A stretch of 64,000 nt of DNA from Aphelenchoides besseyi (taxonomy: Eukaryota > Nematoda > Chromadorea > Rhabditida > Aphelenchoididae). Shown piece after piece: positions 1-12,910 of this stretch; positions within the stretch are counted from its first letter, which is position 1, and the number at the start of each line of letters is the position of its first letter. Under the pieces are notes generated by a model, which was given only the letters and a program-made list of their open reading frames with translations, was not told the DNA's origin and searched no databases. The stretch is from positions 16,244,001 to 16,308,000 of the forward strand of contig JAMPIQ010000002.1 in the NCBI GenBank assembly GCA_024699855.1, written 5' to 3'. A program made the translations under genes and the position numbers.

Positions 1-3000
1 ATCGGACGTTCGAATAGTGGGAGAGAAGATCGATAATCATTTTTTCGGGGCGAAACTATCTCAAGACTTATTGGTAGTCGTAGCTATGGCCATTCAGCAT
101 CATAGAGGCGTAAAAAACGTTTGCTGTTTACCTCAACGGTAAGAGAGGAAACGACGCCGATAAAAGAGCTCGTGACCGGATGCTCCAAAATTGCGGTCCT
201 TTTTTCGCCCAACGGTTTCAATCAAATCCGCGTTTTGCGTTGATCACTTGGTGGTCGAGTTTCATATTCGGAAGTGTTAATTGCGCACAGCTCGAGCGTA
301 TTAACCTCTATATCGACGGTTGAAATGAACGCATCAGATTCGAGGGATCTGATGCGTTGTTGTTGTTTCGACTTCAACTCACGCCCCATAACTCCGCTTT
401 GGCGCGAATGTTTTCAATCGAAAAATGACGAAATCGCGTAAACAACGCGCCATCGAGAAAACGTCGGGAATTGAAAGTTGCGTGATAAGTGAGAGCGGAA
501 ATTGAAATTTGAAATGAGAACGTTGCGTCTGAAATTGCAGATCCAATTAACGTTCAAATCCAAAAAACCGTTCACGCAAACGTCCGTTTCGTTCATTTGC
601 TGTGCGTCGACGCTTTTTTTATTGTCACTTACTGTACGCAGTTCGATGGTTTGTAGTCTGCGGACGCAAATCCAATTCTTAAACGCTTGGCGGCATAATT
701 TGACTAATTTCGGAAAGTGGGTCTGTCGTACTTTTCGTCGAACGGTTCATTTGGTAAAAACGTTTTCGGTTATTTTTGGTCTTCGTGTTTCCGAAATTGG
801 CAAGCGAACTGCGTGAAAGAACCGCAGAGTTCGAATCCCTCGACTCGAAACTCTCACACGTAAAATCGCGGTTTCCACGAAATTAACGAGATTCAGTCGT
901 TCAAGCTGCCCAATTTTGATTCCAACCACTTGTTCGTTTTCACACTGTGCACGAACTCTGTAGTTTGTTCGCTCTTCACGAGTTTCTCTGCCGCCAATCT
1001 CTCAAACGACCTCGACGAAGTTTCCAAAATTTGCGAATCCGAACGGGGAAGCGGTAGTTTTCATTAAGTGGTCTGTTCGAGAAGAATCATAACAAACAGA
1101 AAGAAATCCGGATACGCAAATTCCGGCGCTGAATCGAGACGTCCGAGCGTCTTGAGAATCCAATTAGAATTGGCAGCTTATGCGATTTCCCATTCCGAAG
1201 AGAGCCGTTCGTATAATACAAGAGTCGTGGAGAAGATAGGGAACGAAAGTTTTAGGCGAGTCATATACGCACTTTTCGAACTTATAATCGGATCAAAATC
1301 GTGCCCTTCAGTTTTTGGAGGCTCCGTCCGAGTTTCCAGAGGTGAGTGCGATCAAAAAAATTCATTTTTCCTCCGACATATCCGCATGTTGGCGGATTCC
1401 CGGACGGTTCGTTACTTGACCGAGCGTTGAGATTGTGCGGTTGAGTTACGAAAACGATCGGACGCAAAATTCCCAACGGTGCGCGGTTTTTGCTTTGATG
1501 TTTTTCGTAATCGACGTCGAACTTCGTCTTCACAACACCTGTTTGCTTATGGTGTATGGTGAAGGTCCAACGAGATTCCAGTTCTTGGCGCGCGTGATTT
1601 GTTTATTGTGAACACATCCGTTGATTAGCGAGCTCAAAACGACGTCTACCCCTCCAATTCGTTAGTGAACGCGTAGTCAATTGCGTCCAACCCACAAAAT
1701 CTGTCGCAACAAATCGTTTTGCTCATCGATAGGCGGAGACGTGCGCACGAAAAAGAGATCCGCTCGCGTTGATAGACGCATCCAAAACCGCAGCAATCGA
1801 CGTGAAAATGACCATCGAGCGTCTTCGTTTTGATGATACGTGATATCGGGGTGCTCGTTTTTTCACGCATCGACGCGGAGTTTGTCCATTTACCGTAGGT
1901 CCACCAACTAACTTCCGTCCATTTTCGTTTGACGTCTTCGTTGGCGAGCGTTTCAACGAGTGTTCTCAAATTTAAATTCAACCACAAATTGGCGTGTCTT
2001 CAACTGCGGACGGCAGTTTTTGTCTGCATCGATCATCCATTCATCATAACGGTCGCCGACGACGCTCTAAAGCGTTGACTGTGGTTTTACTATTGAGACA
2101 AAGAATTTCGGTCCAGAAACGATGATACGAATTTTAAGGTTTTTACTGCGGGAATCGAGTGTTTGACGAATTCGATTTGTTTTTTTGTCATCCAATAAAC
2201 GCGCTTACGACGCAAACGAAATGATTCGTTTCGGTGAAACAGGTTCCGTTCGAGTCGGAAATAAGTTCTGGTCTTGTGCCCTTCAATGTTCCATTTGCGG
2301 GCTGTTCAACCGCCCACCAGAAAACCGCGAACCTACGTCTTGCGAGATTTCTCGCCATCACTGTGGAGCATCTCTGATTGGCAGAGCAGGGTGCCGGAAA
2401 CTCTGCATAATTCGAACGAGAATATCCCCCGGCGATCACTAATTCCCATTAAAAGTTTACGAGTCTTGCGCACTTCGAATGCGTCGCCCATGCGCTCGCG
2501 CCGGCGCCTAATTGCGAAATTGAACACCGTGATGTGATGCCGCGGGCAATTTCACTTTTCGCTCAAGACCGCAATTCACGACCGCAAACGTCCGATTTTA
2601 TGCGCCGAGAGATAATTGCTCGCAATTGCCCTCCTTTTACTCCTGACCTGCAATCGCGTTCGTACGCATTCCATCGACGGCCTTAACCCATCGACGGGTT
2701 CTAATTGAGGCTTTTGTTTTTGGCGAATTCGAATCCTGTGGATCGTTTTCGACCGCGCCACTAGTCCTTCATCTTCACAACTCGAGGGCTTCACACCAAT
2801 CGGTTACAGTCACTTGTTTCAACTTCCTTTGTTCAATCAACCGGTTTGCCGTAACCACAATGAATAGTCATTTTGCGGCTCTGATTGTCATGGAACATTC
2901 ATACGATCCGACGAATTGCGTGTTGTTTTGCACTTCAGTTTGATTCGCGCATCGTTCGCTCAAATTTTTCCGTTAGATCGTCCACTTCACCCGTCAATGA

Positions 3001-3509
3001 TGTTATGTCTTTTTCGTGCGCTATTCACTTAATTGCAAAGTTCAATTCACGACTTTTCCGCGTACCTTGTATCCTCTCGATTTGTCTGCCGATGTCTCAA
3101 GAACTCCCTTTCGACTACTTTCGTTTTCCTGATGTTTCAGTGCGAATCTTTGCGACAACAACAAACCAAATAAACTTCAGACGACGCGAAATCTCGTTCC
3201 ACATGTGCTCGGTAAACGTGAATAGTCGAGTGTGATGATCGAACCGGCTTCGACGGCGAACGATAATCCGTTCGAAATGACCGCTTTTGTCGAAACGACC
3301 ATTGGAGGCGAATCGATAGAAACGTCGCCGCCTGCGGCGTTGAATTCAATCCGGCAGCTTGCTGCTTCGGAATCCTCGCGCACTATTCAAAAGTTTTCGG
3401 TTTTGACTCACTTCTCAGAACCAAAATTCTCGCATTCAACTTTCGATTTCGTTTAGTCGTGTGCTTTTTGGAACCCATTTTCGAGTATTGAATTAACCAT
3501 TGCAGTAAG
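1..3509. other. no supported gene; upstream intergenic region
   Basis: Many short open frames occur on both strands but none joins to neighbours by good splice signals or resembles a known family. A Ser/Thr/Pro-rich open stretch on the + strand (3235-3450) ends at a GT and could be a 5' exon of the gene that starts at 3510, but joining it to the acceptor at 3505 puts a stop straight after the junction, so I leave it as possible 5'UTR. Confidence 0.5.
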
Positions 3510-4701
3510 ATGTGCAGTCAGACAGTCGCCAGAAACACATCTGCACCGATGAGTGATCCCGCCAAAGCGCCGTTACCCATCGAACAAATGCCCGGCACTA
3601 CCGTGGCAACAGTTAAAGACAACAAAGGTAGTGATTTCAAGATGTTGACTTCAATTGAATTTGTTTTCAGGAAAAATCGCTGCTGTTGGAGCAATTGTTC
3701 GCTATTCAAGCAATCAAGCTTATTTTGTTCTACAACACATCGACTCGACTGTCAAAAACAAGGCGGTAGTTGTTTCGACTCCCGACGTCAATGAGCCGCT
3801 CAATTTGAAAATCGATCAAGTTTACGTAAGTCAATTGGTCAACGCAATGAAAATGATTTAATGTTTCAGGACGAATTGCCATTTCGCTCTCATTTGCCGA
3901 TGTACGTTCAAGTTCATCACAACGCGCCGGAACGTTTAATTCTCGAGCATCTCATCGATAATTTGGCCGAAACCACGTTGGGTCGTCAGAATCTGGAGTT
4001 GAAGAAAAATGTGACTATCGATTTGTTCGACTCGGATAGCGACGCCTATCTTCGTGATCGTGCCGGCTTCATGGTTACTGATCGAGTGCAATTTCGTCAA
4101 CTAACCATCCAACCAAATCAAGCACTTCCCGCATTGCGTACGGACAAAAGTCGGTTTTCATTGGACTACTGATAAACGACAAACTCTTGTGTTTTAGGTG
4201 TTATCATCGAAAAATTTAGTGCCAACGAACTGCAGGATCTCGTCGACTATGACAACACACTCAGTGCTCAAACACGTCCCGAATATCTTGAGTTTCTGAC
4301 GAGTAAATGCAAAGTCTACGTTGCGAAGCCCCGTACGTCATCGGCTTTTCAAAACGAGGAGAACGAAGACGAAAAAGAGAAGTTGAACATTCATGGCTAC
4401 ATTGTTGTGAGTGAGAATCGTGTACTTGGTCTTTACGCAAAATCGGCAACCATTGCGGATACGCTTCTGTCGACTTATATTCGTGAATCGCGCAGTAAAC
4501 CGGTAAGTTTCATACTGAAAACATATTGATTCCTCTACCGTTTAGATCACCTTCTGCACAACTCGCAATCATTGGCGTCATTTGGAAAACTTATCGCATA
4601 CCAAACAAAGAGTTATCTATCGCCGACACACACGCGCCGTTCCACCCAAAGTCGAATGGTCGTGCATCTACGCCGTCAACGTCGGAATGAACCTTTTCTA
4701 A
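3510..4701 (+). CDS. GNAT-like N-acetyltransferase family protein (DUF1248/YitH-like)
   Basis: Five exons (3510-3627, 3671-3825, 3870-4149, 4198-4502, 4546-4701) join in frame to 337 residues. The N-terminal half contains KIAAVGAIVRYSSNQAYFVL and a regular alternation of strands and helices; the C-terminal half starts at VIIEKFSANELQDL, has the linker-like YDNTLSAQTRPEYLEFL and ends in GYIVVSENRVLGLYAKS. That arrangement is what I know from the nematode-expanded DUF1248 proteins, in which a C-terminal YitH/HolE-type acetyltransferase fold follows a first GNAT-like domain. No signal peptide or membrane segment, so probably cytosolic; substrate unknown. The start ATG follows a cag acceptor at 3505, so an untranslated first exon or trans-splice site is likely. 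An AATAAA-like signal lies near 4950. The gene structure is firm; the family call rests on fold-like motifs only. Confidence 0.6.
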
Positions 4702-6745
4702 GCCGTAAAATATAGCGAACATACGATGAAAGAAAACCTCACAAAGAAACAACTTTCTGTTTTGATAATTCACCACAAATCTAAAAATGTTCTTTTTCAC
4801 TTTTACGCTTAACTGGTAAAAACCGCGGAATAGCAAGCTACAATTCGCTTCAGTGTAAGACAGATGGTATTTAGTGATCGGATAAGTGTATTGGCCAACT
4901 TAACACATTTCCCACATATATTTTATGACTTATTGTTTTAATTGTGAAGAATAAACCATTTCTATGTGCACAATAGTGATCAAGACAGAGCTTTGGATTT
5001 GGTAGTCCCTAAACCTTCTGGGCAAACAAAATATGAATTTTTATTGACAAATAATTTAATAATTAATTGGAAAAAATTTCGTTTAAATGGCTAGTTTCTA
5101 AATACCGACTATAGTGTGGGCAAGACTGACTACAATTTTTGTTCACTAACATCTTCCGAAATCGTAAACGATCTCTTTCGTTTTCATAAGCACAAGGGTC
5201 AAAACACCCGTCGTTGCTTAAACTAAAGGGCTATTCAAAATATATTTGATAGTATACGGTCTCATTAAAATTCCTCATTTTTACTTTAATGTTCAAGTCT
5301 TTACAAGTATTACCGCATTCTGCAAACAACTCGAAGTTTGTTCTGTTTCGTAAGTACAAAATCAGTACTCAATCTTCAAGAAATTGGTTATCAAATTTTA
5401 TCACAAAAATATTCTTATCAGTTTTAGCAGCTTAATAGTCGCTGTAAGACAAATAATCGACTCTTCTGTTAAAAAATTTGTATGAATATATCGCTTTAAA
5501 GTTCTAAGTTTTCATTTCATACTCCAAATTTGTCATTCGTTTCTACATTTAAGATTTGTCTTTACATCTGAAGTTTGCAGAGTTTGTAGTCAACTCAGAG
5601 TGTTCAATTTGTTCTTCATTTCATAACTCGTGAGTTCAAAAGTATATTATGCTTGACTACTCAAATAGTGAGGTTTTTCCAACTTAGTAGCTATTGTTTT
5701 TAATTTTGCAAACTGCTCAAGAACTTACGCAGTCAACTACTCTTGAGCATTATGCCAAAATGTCAACCGAAAAGCTCCCGAGTCGAGAACCCGTAGACAC
5801 GCTGTGACGTCCGTCTGAGCGACGACGAAAAGTGGCGCTCCGCACCGAAATTTCCGCTCGATCGCAAGAAAAAGGTTTTGTCCCGTTTTGCTTGTTTCGG
5901 CCTGTCGCTGTTTCAAGTTCGCGCGACTCGTCACATTGACATCTCAGCGTCAAAACGCGCGATGAATTCGGCCGTTTATTATTGGCGAAAATCGAGCCCA
6001 TTTTTCGTATCGAATACAAACCTCATGCTCCCGACTTTTCGCTCTTTAGCCCCACTGATTGCAAACCGTTCGCACCGCGTTTTTTGTCGCTTGTAAACTT
6101 GCCAACGCGGCATTGATTTTTGATTGCTGCCAAAAATTTGCTTCGACGCCAAAAAAAAGTTTATGGTCTAATGAAAAAGTCGTCACGAAGCATTCAAAGA
6201 CTCCAAAATCTTCCTACGCCAAACGTTGATCTCTGTGGTATACGGATACCGAATTTGTTTTTTGAATTTGTATTCTTTGATTTGTGTTCACTTCAACAAA
6301 TTCATTCTCATGTGATCTCTCTTGTCAATGTTGTTGTGCGTAAGAACTTTCTTTGAAATTATTACAGTCAGAAAGCGCAACACGATTGAACGTCTTTTTT
6401 CGGAAAGACCGCAGGGAATCACAGACGCAACCTTTTCTTGGGAAAATTTGTTTTCCTCTCCCTTTTGATCCCTTATTTGGACCGATTGGTGTTCTCGCAA
6501 ACTTCGTAAACCTTCCGACGACGCTTCCTCTCGTCACTCTTTTTAACCATTTCGACCCGCAAGCTTTCTACCTCCTCTTCGCGTTCTTCGATTTTTTCCG
6601 CGCGTGGCAATTGTCCGAAATAAGCAGGAGCGTGTGTTCCCGATTTTTCAGAGAGTCCACTACTAGTCTCTCTTTTCCGATCCGCGCATAACGTCGTTTA
6701 TTTGCAGTGAAGAAATGACGTCCGCTTATTAATTGAGCGAAACCG
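4702..6745. other. intergenic, AT-rich, no supported gene
   Basis: About 2 kb between the GNAT-like gene and the EGL-27-like gene. 4900-5750 is clearly AT-rich with no coding frame; 5750-6700 has higher GC and open frames on both strands that do not join to anything. It presumably holds the 3'UTR of the first gene (AGAATAAACC near 4950) and the promoter and 5'UTR of the second. Confidence 0.5.
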
Positions 6746-9700
6746 ATGGCTTCCGTCGTCAAATCCGAGCGCCGGGAAAGCGTTGTGGATAACGAAACAC
6801 CATCGACCTCCGCTTTTTTGGCATCGGACGTGGAATTAGCGGCCGAATTCAACTTTAAGGCTCATCAATCGAGAGCCTTAAAATCGTTGGGGTTAAAAGC
6901 GGCAAAAGTTGAAGTAAGCAAATTCAAACATCAAATATCACTAATATCCTTCAATCGTAGGAAACAACGACCGGAACAAACATGGAAGTCCGGTTGGAAC
7001 CGACAAACGATGAGCCGGAAGAGTACGTTTGACATTAACATCTTTTTAAAAAAAAAACAGATTTACGCGCATGATTCACGGTGGCAAAAATTAAATGGCC
7101 GCGCAAAAACGAGCAGACATTCAGAGCACCGGCGCTCAAAAGTCTGACCCCAACTCTGCCGACCGTAAAATGTGGGAAATTTTTCGTTTCGAACTCCAAG
7201 AATCAATATGCTTTTGTGTTCCAATGATCGCTGCAATTCACTAAAAATATCAATCGGAGGGTCGTTTTCGATATATCGAATCGGGGCTCGAGGTGTTTTT
7301 TCTACTTCTTTTGTTTCAGATATATAAAAGGCGATTGGGAGGTCGAGTCTATTCAGTACTGCCACTTCAACCCGATTACCTCGCGGTTGAACGACAGTCT
7401 CTCGATTGCGATGCCTGGCGATGCCAAGCGTATAAAGCGCGGCAAAATGTACAGGACTGTCGGAGAGAAAGACTCGAACGACTACAAGTGTTTTCAAGAC
7501 GAACAGAAAACCTTATACAAGGTCGGCGAGTACGCCTATTTCGAAGTCGACTCGTCAACTCCGCACATGATTGGCAAAATCGAGTCGTTCAGAGCGGTAA
7601 GTTCGTTTTTCTGTTTTTTAAAACTCTTCGTTTCAGAAAAAAGGTTCCGGTGCAACCGTGAAGATTACAAGGTTGTACCGGAGGGACGATTTAATCATCG
7701 ATTCCCTGTCGTTGTTAACATCGGAACGTCGAGAAGCGGGTATTGAGGAAACGAACGACGACCTCTACTACCGCGAACTGTTTCCATCGGAATCGCCAAT
7801 GACTCAGTCGGTAGCTTTATTAAGGTAACATTCAATTCTTTCGATTTTATTATGTCTTTAGGGGTAAATGCACGGTTCTTTATATACCAATACGAAATGC
7901 AATAATCGATGGAATTACGGATGAGGATTTGTTTTTCTATTGTTCAAACTATTCACCTGATACCGGTCGAATCTCTCCAGCTCATACGGAAATACGTGTT
8001 GGTGATAAGTATCAGGTAAAAATCTTTAGTTTTTATTAAAAATCAATGCCTTTTAGGCTATTTGTTCACCACTGGAAAAAAGCTGTTTGGGCGACGAACC
8101 GGATCGTGATCAATTAATCTACAAGCCGGGAAAAGTATGTGCTGAAGTTGAGGAAGAAGTGACAGCAAACGCGCGTACGTATCGCAATCTCGCAATTCTC
8201 AAACATCCAAACATCAACGAAATTGAACGGTTGGCTTTCAAAGGCGACCGTTGCAAATTGGATGCTCTCGATAGTGTGAGTCTGTCTTTCAACGAATTTT
8301 TTATCGCTTTTTGTTCAGTTAAATCGTTGTGGTTATATCGCAAAAGATGCGATGAAACAAATGGTCGAAGACGACAATTTCTATTTGGAACATCAACAGT
8401 TTTTGAGCCCCGATGATGTGAAAAAGTTCGTCAAAGGATTGCGAAATTATGGAAAAAATTTTCCAAAGATAGTCAAGGAATATCTGCCACTTTCAACAAG
8501 AGTATGCTTATAATAACGGTAATGAGGTAATTATATTTTTTAGGAAGCATTGGTGAATTACTATTATTGGTGGAAGAAATCGGGCGACACATTTAAACCG
8601 AAGAAAACGGCGTCTAATGCAAACAAAAAAGCTCTGTATGGTCAACCAAAAAAGAATATTCGTTACGGCAGTGGAATTGCGGAAATGCTACTCACCGATT
8701 ACGAGTCGATGTCTGAAGACGAGGAAAGTGATATGAAAGATCGGGCATGTCATCACTGTTTCGGTTCCGGTAAACTCAATTTTCCATTTGAACATCCACT
8801 ATTGGTGTTTTAGACAGTCGAGATTGGCATCACTCCGGGTTTGATCGGCAGTTGTTATGCACCACTTGTAGGCTTCACTTCAAGAAATATGGTTTTATGC
8901 GATCGGTGAATCGACCAAAAGACGTGCCCCCATCTTTGCTTCGTGACGAATCACAAACGAATGGAAATGAGGAAAACGAAGAAGGTTGGTATTTAGCCGT
9001 AAATTATTTTTCCGTTTCTTTATAGGCGTGAAAACTCGTGCTTCAAATCGTCGAGATCGACTGCGCACGCCGAATGATGGCGATCGAACTCCGCAACGTA
9101 TTTCGGGAGATATGGATTCGGTGGAACGTCGCTTAACACCTCAACGTTCAGTCAAAATAAACAAACGAAATTACAACATTTCGACATCGAGTAACGATGA
9201 AGTAAGCGTATTCAATTGCATGTTCTTTGACTTTTTTGATTTAGTTGCCAACTCCACGCAAAAGGGATTCACGAAACAAAAACTTACCACCGGTTTTGGT
9301 CAAAGAAACCAACGAGACTCAAGAATCGGATGAGAACGGTAGGTCGACTTCTTTAGACTTACAGTTAAACTTTTGAATTCAGACACATCACTACCGACTG
9401 AACTGAACAAACAACCGTCGACTAGTGATGCCGAACATGTGTTGAAGTCCGAAGAACGGAGTCCAAAACGTTTCAAGGAAGAAAAACATCGTGATGATCT
9501 GTAAGTTACATTTTATTTATATGTTTATTCCTTTTTTTAGAGTCAAACACAAAGCAGCAACAAGTGGCGATACTACACAATTGTCAGCCGATGACAACGA
9601 AGACGCCGAAATCTCCAGTCAATTGATGGTTTGCGAGATTCGTGTTCGAAAAGACGAGAATTGCAAGTTAATTCGCGATTGTTCCGATGGAACTTCCTGT

Positions 9701-10751
9701 TCTCGCGTTCAATTTTGTTTGACAACAGTTGGCGAAGCTCAATGGAAGATTCGTAAACGTAAACGTGAAGAAATGAGGAAACAAAAGGAAACGCAATCGG
9801 GGCAGAACAGACAAGCACCAACACCAAGTGTTAACGATGCCGTCAATCGACCACGAAACGAGCCAGTTTTATTCGAAAATCCATTTCGTCAACCGTTTCA
9901 ACAAGCTGCCCCTCCGGGACTTCCGTTTCACGCGTTACCCCGTGCTCAACAAGAAATTTTGCAACAACAAATGCGGGTATGTAAAAAAGCTCATCAAACC
10001 AATACTAAAGCGTTTATTTCAGCTTCCTGCTTTACCGGCAACTCCAATGATACGGCCGGGTATGAATCCACACGCATCGGATTTGTTGAACTTAAACTCG
10101 AATCCATCAGAGTTGTTATTACAAGCTCTAGCAATGCAACATCAGCATCGCCAATTGCTTGGTAATCCACTTGTTCCGCCGTTCACGGGTGCCGCTCTCC
10201 CGCCAACTATTAATCCTGCACTCTTCTATCAAATGCAACAACAAGCCGCTCAACAAGCCCGACTTGTCGAAGAGCAACATCGACGCCAGCAAGTGAGTTG
10301 GAAATTAATAGTTTTTGACTCAGTTGAAATTCAGATGGAGCGAGAGGAAGCGCAACGAATTCAGCAGCAACAACAACAACTGCTCGAATTTCAAAACTTG
10401 GCGATGGGTAAGTAGACGAATTTGAATTGTGATAGGTTTCGTTCAGGTATGCTTACTCCTCAAATGCTTGCCGGAGCGAACATTCCCATGAATCCGGCTG
10501 CTTTGATGAATGTTGGAAATGCTGCTCAAAACTCTCAATTACAACAACAAATGTTGGCGGCGCAACAGCAACGCGGATTGATTGAAATGATGCAACGTCA
10601 AGCAGCCGGACAAATTCCGGTGACTTCTGCCGGCTTCCCGATGGTTCCTCAACAGTTGAATGCCGCTCAACAAATCCAACAGATGCATATGCTCAATCTT
10701 CTTCAGCAACAACAACTTCAACGTACTCATCAAAAAAACGATCCTCGTTAA
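6746..10751 (+). CDS. egl-27: EGL-27/RERE (atrophin)-type chromatin co-regulator: BAH-ELM2-SANT-GATA
   Basis: Sixteen exons (6746-6913, 6961-7022, 7320-7596, 7637-7824, 7862-8015, 8057-8275, 8319-8501, 8544-8769, 8814-8984, 9026-9201, 9245-9338, 9383-9500, 9541-9976, 10023-10292, 10335-10407, 10447-10751) join in frame to 1039 residues. In order: a BAH domain (about 105-270; YKVGEYAYFEVDS is similar to the known pattern), an ELM2 region (about 270-325; RVGDKYQA), a SANT domain (about 370-440; VKKFVKGLRNYGKNFPKIV, YYYWWKKSG), and a GATA-type zinc finger (about 487-512; [25 protein letters not shown]). The C-terminal half is rich in Gln, Pro and Met with poly-Q runs, as in atrophins. This domain order is that of vertebrate RERE and C. 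elegans EGL-27, nuclear repressors that recruit histone deacetylases and act in Wnt, Hox and stress control. The long 297-nt intron 2 is exceptional; the others are 35-60 nt. An AATAAA lies near 11243. Confidence 0.9.
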
Positions 10752-11334
10752 ACTCCTAGTTTCTAATTTTCGTAAGATTATTTTAACTGTTAGACGATTT
10801 CCTTGACAAAATTGTTCCCAGTTTATGTCTCTTAACTCGTTTATTTCACTAATCGCCACAACCAGTGTCTTTTGCTTGTTTTTATAGTCAACGTATTGCA
10901 CACACGTTTCCCTCTCCCAATGCTCAGGCCGCTTTCTTCGTACCACGAACCTCGTTTAATCGAAAGATCCAAAATGCTCAGTTTGTCAAACTTGATCACT
11001 GCTAAAACTTCGTTACTCAACCTCACCTATGAATTCGTCATTGCTGTTCGACCGTTGTTTCCTTGTTATATCTTTTTTTTGTACATAAGTCTGGTCTATG
11101 CTGCAAGATAGCAATCTTGGCTTTCAAAATGCCTTGCGCGACTACCGGGTGATTATTGTGTTTTCTATTTCCTTTTGTATTTCGGGCAACCAAATCAAAC
11201 GTTAGGTTTTGTCTTCTGAAAGATATACGTTGTAAATTTTTTTAATAAATGATTTTTTGAAAAAACCTTTAAGAGTTCGAATGAATTTCAATTTATATTG
11301 CATTAAAGAATTAACCGTCTAACAAAAAAAAATG

Positions 11335-12384
11335 CTACGTTTTCAAGTTCTTGGCTGTCTGTTTTCCTAACGTGAATAAATAGTCCTGAACGAAATTGGC
11401 GATTTGTGTTCGTTGCTGAATTTCGGGAAGAGGTGCTACTTCGTTTCGTAGCAGCGACGTGTCGTATGGTTTGCCAACAATGATCCGTACGTGCTGAAAA
11501 TTTGACATTCGACTAGTGGCTACAATCTTGGTAAATCATACATTTCCGTAAGTTAAGTAGTAGGGCTTTGTACTTGACAGAACATCCGCCATACCGTCCA
11601 ACCAAATTGGTAACAGAACCGGTGGTCGAGCAGCTTCGGTGATCATTCGCGATACTCCCCACTAGAAGCTGATGAGTAATTCGTAATCAGTACCACGCTT
11701 ACTTTTATACGAATCGGTTCGGGAGTAACTTTTCCTTCAGGAAATACGTGAACCCATTCATTGCGAGAAAGCACGTCAATACATTCGTTAACACCGCGTT
11801 GAAAGATACCTTCGCCGCGAACGCATGGAATACAACGACCCAAAGAAAACATACTGAAATCAAGTGGTCATTCATTGGCATTTCCAGAGCTTACGTTGTG
11901 TACAGCGGATTTGTGAAACAAATGTTATGAGCAGCCAAAATGTAACGAAAACGCGAAATGTTGCGAAAGAATTCTGGGAATGTGAACATCGCTGAAACGA
12001 TCATATGTTCATCAAACCATCCCGTAAACTTACACCAAATCAACGGATCATCGGCATTGCAACGATGATTGGAAACGGTGATCAGTGGTCGAGAACGATC
12101 CTCGATGGCTTTCATAAATGTTTCCTTATTCTCAACCGTCAATTTGTTCATAACTGAAACAACAACAAAAAAACGTAAAACATCTAACAAAGAAAGTCAC
12201 CTTGGAAAGCGATCTTGGAAGTGAGATAAACCAACGAAATTGTCAATTTCGATTTCCATTCGTAGATCAGAGATCGTTTCGATGGGAATGGCCACGGATA
12301 TTTAAAAGTCGTTTTGGTTGGATCGGTGGTTGAAATAGTGGATGTCGATGGCGGCAAGTCTTTCGGCGATGACCAGCCTCCCAT
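11335..12384 (-). CDS. taz: tafazzin (mitochondrial cardiolipin-remodelling acyltransferase)
   Basis: Five exons on the minus strand (12384-12201, 12153-11895, 11853-11703, 11661-11542, 11493-11335) join in frame to 290 residues. Family signatures are in order: YPWPF near the N-terminus; the acyltransferase H-x4-D motif in SNHRCNADDP; the NICFTNPL and SLGRCIPCVRGEGIFQRG segment; VHVFPEGKV; and WGVSRMITEA. This is the tafazzin pattern: a transacylase on the intermembrane-space faces of mitochondrial membranes that exchanges acyl chains between phospholipids and lysocardiolipin. Length is normal for the family. I chose the ATG at 12384; the exon appears to begin at a cag acceptor just upstream (about 12411), so there is an untranslated 5' exon. 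It converges on the EGL-27-like gene and shares a roughly 525-bp divergent promoter region with the CTTNBP2-like gene. The C. elegans counterpart is acl-3. Confidence 0.92.
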
Positions 12385-12910
12385 TTGGACCGACCGCAAG
12401 AGCAAATCGCTGAAAATCCAAAACACACTTATGACTATCGAACGTTTAGTTTCGAAAATCTCACGAATTAAAGTCAATATCTCGAAATCAAGTATCGTAT
12501 TTGAACAATACGACCATTAAGCCCACAAACTCAATCGAACTTATCAGTCAGACCTTAAAAGTCAAGACCCAAAATGTCCAAGACCACTTCAATGAAGATC
12601 TAAAATGACGTGAATATCCGAAAACATTGTCGAAATTCCCAGACATCAAGCGCTCCGTTCAGTCCTCAGCGAATCAATGGAACGAAAACTTCGCCGAAAC
12701 CGCAGCCAAAAAAAACCGAAACGGAGGAGCGACGGCGGTGGTCGCGTTCGATTTTTGCGATTGTAAACTGGCGGCTGCCAGCGGCAGCGAAAATATTAAT
12801 CACCGATCTACGTATGAGAGCGAAAGGCGTCGATTCTCGTCACCCACATCGGCGCGACTATTTCACCCCCTAAATTCTATGCGCCTTTGAAATTCTAATT
12901 GTTCGACAAA

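Noticed and set aside
790..845. B-box-like GTTCGAATCCC, suggesting a tRNA gene
   Set aside because: No matching acceptor stem, and the upstream sequence does not fold into D and anticodon arms.
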